Shown piece after piece: positions 1 through 9,839 of a DNA stretch of 64,000 nt. The DNA is from Agroathelia rolfsii. Lineage: Eukaryota; Basidiomycota; Agaricomycetes; Amylocorticiales; Amylocorticiaceae. The notes beneath the pieces are model-generated. The model had not been told where the DNA came from. It ran no database searches and was given only the letters and a program-made list of their open reading frames with translations. Position 1 is the first letter of the stretch. Every line of letters starts with the position of its first letter. Made by a program: the position numbers and the translations under genes. The DNA is taken from assembly GCA_018343915.1 (NCBI GenBank), contig JABRWF010000003.1, positions 1-64,000 on the forward strand, written 5' to 3'.

Positions 1-70
1 CCTAACCCCCTAACCCCCCTAACCCCTAGTTTTTATTTGCCATCCACCCCCTAACCCCTAACCCCTAACC
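1..70. repeat. Telomere-type repeats (C-rich strand)
   Basis: Positions 1-29 and 47-70 are runs of CCTAA units with four to six C residues (reverse strand TTAGGGG-like), split by a T-rich 17-bp interruption. A C-rich strand at the 5' end of the plus strand is what a left chromosome end should show. Spacing is irregular compared with the plain TTAGGG known from most basidiomycetes, so this may be the degenerate inner edge of the telomere rather than the functional tip. Confidence 0.85.
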
Positions 71-102
71 GGGACCCGGCTATCAAGGTAACCGGTAAGT
101 AT

Positions 103-169
103 CACGTGACTAACCTCACGTGACTTATAGGTCTAGGCCCATGGAGCTAGTCACGTGCCCAGTCACGTG
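103..169. promoter_or_regulatory. Cluster of four CACGTG palindromes
   Basis: CACGTG occurs at 103-108, 117-122, 152-157 and 164-169, each preceded by T (TCACGTG). In fungi this core is bound by bHLH factors such as Cbf1. No gene start lies beside it, so a role in subtelomeric chromatin is an inference only. Confidence 0.5.
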
Positions 170-373
170 TTCAAGGTCTAGAACATCCGATCGGCCGCCG
201 GTCCCACGTAACGTCGGATTAGTCACCCCGACATCGGCCTCCGATCGGCCTCCTTTACTCATCATAAAGGTGCGCTTCTCTATACAAGATTACTCATCCC
301 TTAAATTAGATCGGACACGCATCACGGACCCGATCGGGATGACAAAAGCCTCCCTACGTAATACAAGACTGGT

Positions 374-590
374 CCTGATGAGCATATAAGCGAAATGGGT
401 TGGGTGGGCTGACAACTCACCCCCATTGACCCGTCTGCCCCGCTCGCCTTCGGCTCGCGATTTATTTTCAACCACCCCCTAACCCTGATGAGCATATAAG
501 CGAAATGGGTTGGGTGGGCTGATAACTCACCCCCATTGACCCGTCTGCCCCGCTCGCCTTCGGCTCGCGATTTATTCAACCAACCCCTCA
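374..590. repeat. 110-bp subtelomeric tandem duplication
   Basis: The unit starting at 374 (CCTGATGAGCATATAAGCG) starts again at 484, giving a period of 110 bp with only a few mismatches over about 105 bp. The junction at 472-485 carries a telomere-like CACCCCCTAACCC tract, and a weaker ACCAACCCCT ends the second copy. Open frames on the minus strand across the repeat exist only because the unit is duplicated; I see no gene. Confidence 0.85.
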
Positions 591-706
591 AAATTATTGT
601 TTTGATTGATATATGTGCTTAGAATCTTTTTCTTGTTAATCATCAATTCCATGGTTTTTCCAGATTTTCCAATGATCCATATCCCGTTTGTTTTTTGTGA
701 AATTTA

Positions 707-1312
707 TTAAGGGGATAGTAATCTTTCTCTGGTGTCTGGAATATACCTGACATTTGTAATGTCGAGTACATGTATTCTCCCACTGGAATCAATGTGTTTG
801 ATTTTGACAGTACCTATCCCTTTAATTGGGAGTCTGGTGCCATCTGAGATGATTGTGTATTTTTGTTTTTCAGGAGGAAATGGTTTATACTGGTGAAAAT
901 CCTTTAAATCAAATGTGGAGTGATGACTAGTACCTGAATCAACTAGGTAAAAGAATTCATCATCCTGTGTTTTTTCTGTTTGGTACAGGAAGAGTGAAGT
1001 ATTTGTTCCTTCATCAGAAAAGCCTTCAACTTCCTCTGTTCTTTGATTTGTTTTGGATTTTCCACCATAGTTTTTCCTTCCTGTATTTTTTTGATTAGGA
1101 GGTTTCCAATTGTCTATATATTTGTCAGTGGTATGTTTAACATATTTTTTGCATTTTTTGCAATAGTTTTTGTTATCTGACTCCTGACTATTTGTTTTGT
1201 CTTGACCTTTAAATTTCTTTTTGAATTTTCTTTGGCCTTTAGACATATTGGACCTGCTTTGAGATTTATTATTAGTGTGGAGAGATTCATGTATGGTTTG
1301 TTCCTGCTGCAA
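707..1312 (-). pseudogene. Copia Gag zinc-knuckle remnant and aspartic protease
   Basis: A 201-residue frame. Near residue 50 it has a CKKC..H arrangement that lacks the final Cys of a CCHC knuckle (Tyr instead). Near residue 127 it has the retroelement aspartic-protease motif LVDSGTSHH, followed by the usual IKGIGTV and NVRYIPDTRERLLSP segments that lead to integrase in copia pol. Past 707 the frame meets stops (TAATAA), and recognisable sequence fades by about 591. This is a fragment of a dead element. Confidence 0.8.
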
Positions 1313-1375
1313 TTCTCCCTGGATTAAGTCTATTGTGGCCTTCTTGTAACCTCCTACTGCTCTTAGAATACTACC

Positions 1376-1963
1376 CTAAATTATGCGGTATGAATCTGGA
1401 AGTATTTCTCCTATGCGTGAGATGAAATTCTTTTCACTAATAGATAATCCTGTAGCATTGGCTCTTGTCTGTATTTCTTGCATTTCTGAGATTTGTGTAG
1501 CCATTGATTTATCAGTCCTGAGTCTGTAGGAGTAGAACTCAGTATGATATCTTTGACCTTCCGCAAGTCTTTGAGCTTTTGCCGCTGTATAAATTTTATT
1601 CCACATTTTAGCAGCTGTTTCTTCAGCCATTAAAATATTTGCCCAAGTCTCATTTACATATCCTCCAAGTAAACCCTTTGCATGATCATCTGCTTGATCC
1701 CATGCATTAGCTAGAATGATTTTTTTGTCTTCTCCCCAAGAAATCCCTGCAGCTGAAGCTAATTCTTGTGGTAGAATTTCTGCTGGCTTGAGATCTGGTT
1801 TTTGTAAGGGAGTAGGATCATTCTTGGGTAATCCTTTAGAGAACATTGTCCAAATGCGCAATGACTTGGCTAGGAAATAAAATTTAACTGAGAATTTGGC
1901 CTAATTTGAACTGTTGAAAACAGGAAATCCTGAGGGTATATCTTTTATAAGTATTTCAGTCAT
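1376..1963 (-). pseudogene. Copia-type Gag (UBN2 family), interrupted
   Basis: The reading frame begins at ATG 1963-1961 and runs to a stop at 1376, giving about 195 codons. The central part (NAWDQADDHAKGLLGGYV, then ETWANILMAEETAAKMWNKI) is typical of UBN2 gag polyproteins of Ty1/copia elements. An in-frame TAG at 1901-1903, 20 codons in, breaks it. Gag forms the virus-like particle of the element. It ends shortly before the zinc-knuckle/protease segment, so gag and pol were probably once continuous. Confidence 0.75.
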
Positions 1964-1981
1964 TTTGACTTATACAAATTC

Positions 1982-2720
1982 CTAGGATATAAAGCTGTCT
2001 TCGATAGGATATAGATATATGCTATAATTTTCTATAATCCTGTTGAGGCTTGTTTCAAGGTATTCCTTATGATGATTTTCTAGGAATTCCTTAAAGTCTT
2101 TAAGGTTTGGACCTGGATGTATGCTATCCCAATGTCCTGAATTATAGAGGTAGATTATATCATCTAATCTCTCTATATCTGTAAGACTAACTTTGTCTTC
2201 AATTTCCTCTGGTGTGAAGTATGGTATACTCCAATTATGAGGCGTTGGAGTGATTTTGATAAGATACCTTATATGGTTTTGAGAGTTTTCTCTTACTTCT
2301 TTGTCTGGAAATGTGAAGGGTTTGACTTTGTCAAATCTTCTGAATACTCTTGCAAGAATTATTCTTTCTGCACAGAGGGTGAAGAATTTGTTCTGGAAAT
2401 CCTGACTAACTTTTTCCCAATTATATTTGGTACTATCGAATAGGAATTTCTTTATGTCCAGGTATAATTCTAGGTTGTTGGATGGTGTAGGGAAATCCTT
2501 GTGGTATATTTCCCAACAAGATTTAAGGGTGATATGTCCTTTTCTTCGAAGTTTCTTTTTGTTTTTCTTTTCTAAGAGCTTAAGTGCAGTTTTGCTTAAT
2601 TTCTTAGAAGGTTTTTCTTCTTCAAACTCAAAAGGTTTCTGAGTCTGTGTATCTTCTTCACCTGTGTCAAATAAGTGAGTTTCTATTTCCTGATCTGAAT
2701 CCAGAATAAAGGTTTTTATG
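1982..2720 (-). CDS. 245-codon open frame of the copia-type element, no methionine
   Basis: The minus strand is open from just after a possible splice acceptor (AG at 2721-2722) to a TAG at 1982-1984, about 245 codons, without one internal stop and without a single ATG. ATG-based gene finding therefore misses it. The product starts acidic, then has a Lys/Arg-rich stretch (ALKLLEKKNKKKLRRKGH), then a mixed segment rich in aromatic residues. Its stop is 19 nt before the gag ATG. It is probably the last exon(s) of the same extra gene as 4527-3013; the link across 3012-2721 (T-rich on this strand) is unresolved. No homologue recognised. Confidence 0.6.
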
Positions 2721-3012
2721 CTAAAGTTTCAGGTAAAGCTCAATACAAACCAAAATTAAAATGATGAGCTTATAAAAACTTATGTTGGGCAGACTTTAAG
2801 GGAATTCAGAGAAATAGAATACAATGAATATTTGTGGTAACTAAATGCTATAGTTACTTTTACAAAAATACAGATAGAAGAGATTTAAAAAATAAAAGAA
2901 GATTTTTGAAAGAAAATAGAGCTGTATAAAAGATACAAGGGCTCCTAACAACAAAAAGAGATAGAAAAATTTATTGAGAATAAGGATAATTCTGATGTAT
3001 GTAAAAAAATGT

Positions 3013-4527
3013 TCAAAAGGGAGTGTATCTATGCTCCCTGTTTCTCCTGCCACCTCTGTGTAATATACCAGTCTGATTCTCTAAGATCCTCCTGGTCTGT
3101 GCTTCAAACCTATCTTTAAATTCCCTTAACTCTCCAGAGTGTCTCCTGCTGAAATTTCTCTGGTGTAGATCAATATCAACAAGTCTCCTACTCTGGGTAT
3201 TCACCAATCTCTTGAGATTTTCAAGTTCCTTCTGGGTCTTGATCTCCTTTGCCTTCTGGATCTTATTGGTCCAACCAATGGTATATTGGAGGCCTCAGAC
3301 TTCTCTGGTAAGGTCCTCTAAAGAAGACTTGTACCACGAAAGCTGTAAGGATTGGTGTTGGATAGTTTGCTCTAGAACATCAACTGTCTTGAGAGCAAAC
3401 TTGAGGAGTTCTAGGGGTGATGTTAAGACTGGTTGTTAGTGAGGTTGAGATGTATTTAATTTAATAAATCAAATACCTTCACTGGGTTCAGGAATTTCTT
3501 GTGGGGTTGGAATCTTTGCCCAATCGTTGAGCTCGTGATTTCCTATTGACCAGGGTGTATATGAACAATTTGAAGGTGGAGCAGTTGATTTTTGCTGACC
3601 TTCTGTGCCCCAACCAATGGTCTTGTTGATGGGTTCTTCAGGGAGTTTATTAAGCTCCTAAAAATGTGTTAGTGATGGTGAAATGATAAAGTTTTATTTA
3701 CTTTACCTGAAGGTCACCAATTAATTTATCTAGGGGACTTCTTTCCACTAGATCGGCACTACTAACTAAGGAAGATAATGTGAAGGGGGAGGAGGTGTCA
3801 GAAATATTAATATCGGAAGGTTCTGACTCTTCTTCTCCTGGGTACACAAATTCTTCATCCAGGTTGTAGATTGAGGCCTCTTGAAAGATGTCATGGATAG
3901 TCCAGCAGGGTCCAGTCGATGGGATGTTGAAGTGCTTGCACCAAACGTCCTGTTGATTGGCTAATTCTGCTGTTATGTAATGGGTGACTTGGTCATGATC
4001 AAGGTTGTACTTGTCCTTGTTGACCTCGATATCTGTGATTATAGAGATGTAAGTTGCTAGGGACTCCTTCCTGATATCTTTGAAGCTTCTAGAAAATTCT
4101 TGATATGTTTCCCAGTGGATTTCTGGGTTAATTGTGAATTTGCTAAGGGCCTGGTTGATATTATTGAGGCCTAGAGAATTTTATTAGTATTTTTTATCCT
4201 TTATTTTCGGATTTTTATACTATAATTCTCTTACTGTCTTCCTTTTCCTCGATATTGTTGTCTGAGTCTAAAAAGGCCTGAAGGAGATCGATATCTTCTT
4301 CTTGCTTGATGGGTTCAGAGGGTGACCAGAGGATTTCTGTGCCTATAAAGAATTTATTAGTAATTCTTTTGATTTATTTAATCAGTAGGCTTTACTCTTG
4401 AGATCTTTTTGCCACTGCTTGTCAATCTCTGATTGATCAATGGAGGTGGTGGGGGTACTGTTGGCAAAATTGATTGCCTGGGCAACAGTGGTGAATGTGT
4501 TGGAGATCTCAGTGTTGAAGGAAGACA
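3013..4527 (-). pseudogene. Extra spliced ORF of the copia-type element (5' part)
   Basis: Five minus-strand exons read in one continuous frame: 4527-4396, 4342-4235, 4170-3707, 3657-3477 and 3428-3013. The introns (4343-4395, 4171-4234, 3658-3706, 3429-3476, and a leader intron about 4528-4575) are 48-64 nt, begin GT, end AG and carry CTAAC or CTAAT shortly before the acceptor. The predicted product is rich in Gln, Lys and Glu and likely helical or coiled-coil, with two copies of a TIGW motif. I recognise no known domain. The frame is broken once, by TGA at 3295-3297. No clear ATG was found: the first exon opens at TGTCTTCC directly after the acceptor. It lies between the primer site and gag, where copia elements normally have only a short leader. 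Confidence 0.6.
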
Positions 4528-4586
4528 CTAGAATAACAAATTTGTGTTAGTTACTCCTGTTTTTATACTGACTACCTTTTTAGGCA

Positions 4587-4598
4587 GGGCTCATAACC
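4587..4598 (-). other. Primer-binding site matching tRNA-iMet anticodon arm
   Basis: Minus-strand GGTTATGAGCCC starts immediately after the LTR end. It is the complement of GGGCUCAUAACC, the anticodon stem-loop (CAU) of initiator tRNA-Met. Priming from an internally cut initiator tRNA is known for Drosophila copia and yeast Ty5. The same 12-mer follows the LTR at 11192-11203. Confidence 0.7.
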
Positions 4599-5628
4599 TG
4601 TTAAAAGTTAGTGGTAATGGTGTAATGTAGACTACTTGTAATCTACTAGTTACTTATTTAAAAGACAACTAACTTACTTGTTTGAAAAGTTAATGGTCTA
4701 TTGTGTTATAGGTTTAAAGGCAATAAAACCTATTTGTGAAAGCAATTAGTAACTCTGTTACACCTAAGATAAGACTATAGCCGGTGTCCCTTTGAGACTA
4801 CCTACTTTTTTCCCTTTAGGAAAGGCTTGTTGTCTTGTCTTGTAGACTTTGTAAGTCTAGGGTGAAGTTAGTACTCTAGGAGCTAGTCTTGTAGACTATT
4901 TAACTCACTATTTTCGAGTGAAATAACTTGTCATTTCCAGCCGAATTTGCTGGTGCTTATATAATACAAAATATTCTAATTTCTACAAGATTAGTAAGCC
5001 AACTCTGTGCTTATCTAATCTGCTTAGTAAGAAGGATTGCTTACAAATCAGCTTATAAATCAGCTTAGTAATATTCCTATTTGCTGAATAATATGCTTGG
5101 TAAGCAATCTGTGTGCTTAGTAAGTAATTTGTATAGTATTAGTAAGTAAAATGTCTATTTATCTCAATATCCTATTATTAGATCTGTATTAGTAATATTT
5201 TATAAACATTACTAATATTATGAATTTGCTTAGTAAATATTTTGGTGATTTATAAGCAAGGATCTAGGGCGTGAAAAATCAATTAGTAATATTCACAATG
5301 ATTATTGAGAAATGAATATTTAAATGGAATTGTTTAATATTTATGAAAAAGATATTCATAAATGATAAAGTCAAGTGACCTCAGATATGATAATCTTATC
5401 TCTGATAAGATTAGATATAATGAAATATTGAAAATATTAAATAAAAGAATATATGCATATTATTTCAATGAATATATACATGTAAAGAATTGTTAATATC
5501 TCAACAATGAATGGTTGTAAAATCATGAAATAAATAATCATGTATGATATGATGTTAGATGATTATTTGAAGTATTCATTGGAATTATTGGAAAGATATG
5601 AAGCTTGTAAATATTCAATCTTTCAACA
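4599..5628 (-). repeat. LTR of family A, 5' LTR of the truncated element
   Basis: About 1030 bp, beginning TGTTGAAAG and ending TTTTAACA on the minus strand (TG..CA). It matches the plus-strand copy at 11649-12665 over its whole length. It is followed directly by the primer-binding site. Its outer edge (5629 on) lies in a different repeat that recurs near 22551. Confidence 0.85.
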
Positions 5629-5630
5629 CA

Positions 5631-5800
5631 GAAAATAAAGAAGTGTATCCTGTATACTCAAATCAAAGGATAAAAACATAAGAAAAATTGTAAAAAATAG
5701 ATAAAAATTAAAAGCATATCTGCTGGCTCATAGAAACATATCTGTTGACACAGAATATATGTTAGCCATCCTACAATAGCATGTCTACCATCTCACAATA
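5631..5800. repeat. Dispersed repeat shared with 22551-22715
   Basis: About 165 bp match the later segment in the same orientation (from GAAAATAAAGAAGT to CATGTCTACCATCTCA). It is probably a fragment of an older element into which the family A retrotransposon inserted. No coding potential seen. Confidence 0.7.
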
Positions 5801-6072
5801 CAGTGCATTGTATTATTATGTAATTACAATAGTATGACCAAGTATTGATGTATATAGATCCTCTTTTTGAGATGATCCCTTGGACTTGGTCTAATAGTTG
5901 GATGTTGTACACCACCCCTGGCTAATACTAGGCATGACCAATCTAATGCGGCGGGTTGTAACGAGTAACGCTGCGCTGTCACAGTTGCACTGTGATCAGC
6001 CGTCGCACAATGTCACACGGGTTTTTCGCATTTCATCTTTATCCATCATCTTCAATTGTCTTTTAATGAACT

Positions 6073-9062
6073 ATGGTCAAGAAATCTCGGACAAAGGGTG
6101 GAAAAGACATATTAAAAGACTCTCATATCGACATCGGCATGAGCAAACCCACTCTGTCGAGTGTTCAGACCATATCGGCCCAGGAAAACCCACCCAAGCG
6201 CGCTCACTCCGAGTCGACTGCCGACCGACCTGATGGCCTACCACCTGTTAAGGATATCATTGATGGCGCTTCCATCGCTCTTTTTAAAAATGCTGGTGCT
6301 TCCGCAACGAATTTAATTCTGCATTCCATCTTCTGTCAAGTTTACAGGAATCAGATGTGGCGCCAAGCTCTGAATCAGAAATTTCAAGACATCGAGCACT
6401 GTGAGAAAACACTCGCAGAAGAGCCAAGTCTGTCTATTCTTGTGAATGAATGCGTAAAATCAAGTGATTACCGAAGATTATTCGACAGCGATTGTGAGAT
6501 ATCAGATTAGCGATATTCAAATGACGGTGTCTCTAATCTAGGCTTCCAATCTCAGTTCTTCGGTTAACACAGCGCAAAAAAAGAAAGAGTCAAGATTATT
6601 CCCTCAAATGTAAGACTTATATCCAGCATTTGTTAATGAATTTGAGCTAATACTGACGTTGATTAGTGGAAGGTTGGTTTTAGAATAATTACATCTGATT
6701 GTATCCCTCACAACGTACATTAAAGACTTCAAAAATGCTTTTGAACACGAATACACTGCCCCGTCTCCAGATATTCTCCTGAAAACCATGGACCTGTATA
6801 TACCGACCACAGGCGTATATTATTACAATCGTTCTTTTCCGATCGTCCAATCCTCTGGAATGGGTAAATCACGCCTTGTGGATCACTCAGCAAAGCTTCG
6901 TTTTACTCTTCCTATCAACCTTGAAAAAATTATCCATAGAAACGTGAAAAGTATATTTCTTTTGGTAATGGGAAGTAGGGCGTGAGATTAATTGCTGCCT
7001 TTAACAGCTTATCCTCCCGCTGACGAAAATGTTCGCGACCACTTGACGGCACCGACGAGCTCCGAAGACGAAGCACTAATAAGACACCTTTCATTTTTGG
7101 AGGCTCTATTTGTTGAAACAGTTACTGAGATCAAGTCCTATCCAAAAGGTAGCGTGGAAGCAATCGCCCTAAAATGGTACGAGTGGATGAAAGAAGGTTC
7201 AACAAGTGAAAGCGTCGGAATAAATAGGTCTAATTTCTACGATCGAGTGATTGGAAATGCTCAGAAGGTTATCTCTTCTCTTTTCTCCCACTCTCAAGTA
7301 GTTAATCGACACGCAGTTTGAAGAACGGAAAGATTTCATGCTATTAAAACGTGGTCAAAAAATGGTCGACGCAGCCAAGGCCTTTTGTTCTCGCCTAACG
7401 GAGCTCCATGGCAGCATTGGGAATCGATTTCTTGCAATTGTTTATTTCGATGAAGCCCATACATTACATAGCGAAGGGGATTCAAGCTCTTATTTTGCTC
7501 TAATGCGCGCCTTGAACGACATCGTCGATTTGCCCATCTTTTTCGTTTTTCTTTCTACCAACACAAGTCTACAATCGTTCTCTCCAACAAGAGCAATGTA
7601 CCCATCCGCCCGAGTGAAGACTTCACATGATCTCATCCCGCCATTCTTTGAGCTGCCGTTTGATAGCTTCTGCCAAGACTTTACGACCAGGGCTAAAGAA
7701 GCGGGAAAAATGACTCTGAATGGTGTTTGCGAGCTCAAACAGATGTCCAAGTTTGGTCGGCCGATGTAAGTAAGCATTTGTTATTGACCATTGTAACGAC
7801 TTATAACTCTGGAATATCTTAGGTGGTACAGCCACTACATGAGCACCTCAGATGACCCAAATTCGAAGAAAAACTCAGAGCTCACACACCCAACGATCGA
7901 GTTAGCATTTTTGAAACTCGGATATGGTTTGCCGATCGAAGACAACATCAGCGCACGTCTTGCTGCACTTGACTCTCGGATTCTGCTGCAGTTTGATCCA
8001 TACAGCTCCCGCCAAAAACAGGCCGAAATGGTTAGATCCCACATGCGTTGTGTCTTCGTCATCCCTAAGAACCGCGAATACATGTGGAGTGGATATCCAT
8101 CCGAGCCTATGATTTCGGAAGCAGCAGCCCGGCTGCTGAATGGTGAAGACCTGGGAAAATGCGCAATTGCTTACGTTGCACCGAAAATACTTGTGGAAGC
8201 AATCAATACAGGCCTTATTGCGCGAGGGGAACGCGGAGAGACGGTCGCCCGATTGCTCCTTACTATTGCTCATGATTTGGCGGTAATACGCAAGCATCCC
8301 CAGCTCGAATATGGGCCGCATTTCCATCGACCGATCCCTTTACTACATCTGTTGCAGGAGCTGTTTTCCGTCGAAGTCTGGAAAAATGTTTGTCAAGCAA
8401 AACCTGTTCATGCCTATCCAGATAGCGAGCTTCTCGGATCTGCGTTTTCGAAGTGCTGGGTCAACTACTCACACTTTGCACGGCTAGGCGATCACGCATC
8501 ATTTGAGGTGGGGTTTGCATCTGAGCTGCTGAAACGAGGGACAGCCATGCAGGCGTACGACAACCAGAGAAACCAAGATATAGGAATACCTGTACATTTC
8601 GGTGGTGCAGACACCGAAATCTGTAAAGAAAATACGACTATCGTTCAACTACAAATCAAAAACACAAAAGATCCGGCGAAAGTATTCCCAGATCCGAAGC
8701 TGGTAGGTCCCATAGCTGAGCACCTTCCTATACTATCGATTGTCATGCAACTTGGCGCGACGAAGCACGCGGAGAAGGAGACAGTAGTTGTCAATTCGGT
8801 TGAGAGAAAGGCTGGTCACCTTCGCGGCTCCAAGTCTGATATTCATGGCCGGCATTACGAGATCATAGTTTATGGCTGCACATCAGCCACTTACCAGTGT
8901 ATTCCCAAAACAGAATCAGCAACATATGCCTCTCTTCTCATGTCTCGAGACCCATTCGCGGATGCACCTAGGAATCAATATCCGGACAATCAAAATGCAT
9001 ACTATGCATTAAAGCCAATGCTGCATAAATCAATTTCATCAAGCTCTTGTTGGAACAAATAG
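6073..9062 (+). CDS. Crinkler-type P-loop NTPase/nuclease-like protein, copy 1 (CRN1)
   Basis: Homologous over most of its length to the minus-strand gene at 12915-16102. Exons that join in frame: one ending at 6950, then 7008-7267, 7317-7765 and 7823-9062. A first exon from ATG 6073 covers at least to about 6493; the splice between it and the P-loop exon (about 6494-6700) is unresolved, so the N-terminus could be damaged. Features in order: basic KR-rich N-terminus, Walker A (SSGMGKSRL), Walker B (VYFDEAHTL), a GRPM motif before the third intron, and a C-terminal D..QLQIKN that resembles the (E/Q)xK end of a PD-(D/E)XK nuclease. This layout fits the Crinkler-RHS class of eukaryotic effectors. 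It lacks the classical Crinkler header seen at 31619. Whether it is secreted or nuclear is not known. Confidence 0.65.
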
Positions 9063-9125
9063 TATATTTCATTAGTTATTATAGATAAATAAACCTTTAT
9101 TATATATTATTTTTGCTATTTGGGT

Positions 9126-9597
9126 TATTGAACTATAGTAGTTCTCGGGTTGTATAGTGTGGCTATATACTAGCTCATAAGTTACCTGCTATGAAGCAAA
9201 CACTTACTTGTGTGAAAAGTGCAGGCTTGGATTTGTTCCTAAGATTTAGGCAAGGTTTCCTAGGTGGGAAGCAATTAGTAACTATGCTATACTTAAGATA
9301 AGATTGTAGCCAGTATCCCTTTGAGACTACCTACTTATTTTCCCTTAGGAAAGGCTTGTTTTCTTATCTTGTAGACTTGGTAAGTCTGGGATGAAGTTAG
9401 TACCCTAGGAGCTAGTCTAGTAGACTATTTAACTCACTATTTTTGAGTGAAATAACTTATATTTTACAGCTGATTTAGCTAGGGTTTATATACTACAAAA
9501 TATTCTAATTTCTGAAGGATTTATAAGCAATGTCTTTGCTTAAGTAATCTGCTTGGTAAGCAAAGAGTGTATAGTTTATACTAATAAATCCGCTCTA
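9126..9597 (-). repeat. Partial LTR, family B
   Basis: This segment is the reverse complement of the 3' half of the complete family B LTR at 9840-10702. It ends against a family C fragment at 9598. With 9840-10702 it forms an inverted repeat of about 470 bp arms. Confidence 0.8.
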
Positions 9598-9839
9598 TGT
9601 TACAAGTTGATCCGTATACTATAAATTTATTTAGAATTTCTTATTATTTTTCCAAATTTTTCCTGATTTTTCTTGATTTTTTGGGATATAATATATATAT
9701 TATATAAGTAGACATTACATAAGTACTCTGATGACTAAGCAAGTCATGTAACATATTATGTAAGCAAGGCCTAGAGCATAGGTCTAGACTATGACATCAT
9801 CATAGACTCATTATGGTGCAATATCACATTATACTTAGC
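9598..9839 (+). repeat. LTR family C, 5' part (continues at 10703)
   Basis: It begins TGTTACAAG like the family C copy at 18471 and follows it for about 240 bp. The copy is split by the family B LTR and resumes at 10703-10837, where it is cut again by the family H LTR. Confidence 0.8.

Larger units (their letters stand above)
591..5628 (-). mobile_element. Truncated Ty1/copia-type LTR retrotransposon (family A)
   Basis: On the minus strand the order is 5' LTR (5628-4599), primer-binding site (4598-4587), an extra spliced coding region (4527-3013), a second open region (2720-1982), copia gag (1963-1376) and the zinc-knuckle/aspartic-protease region (1312-707). Integrase, reverse transcriptase, RNase H and the 3' LTR are absent: the element stops near 591, where the subtelomeric tandem repeat begins. 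In-frame stops in gag (1901-1903) and in the extra region (3295-3297) and loss of a zinc-knuckle cysteine show it is dead. An independent solo LTR of the same family sits at 11649-12665. Confidence 0.8.

Noticed and set aside
2237..2642. Plus-strand frames of 68-71 codons
   Set aside because: They are opposite the stop-free 245-codon minus-strand frame, which is longer and fits the element's coding direction.
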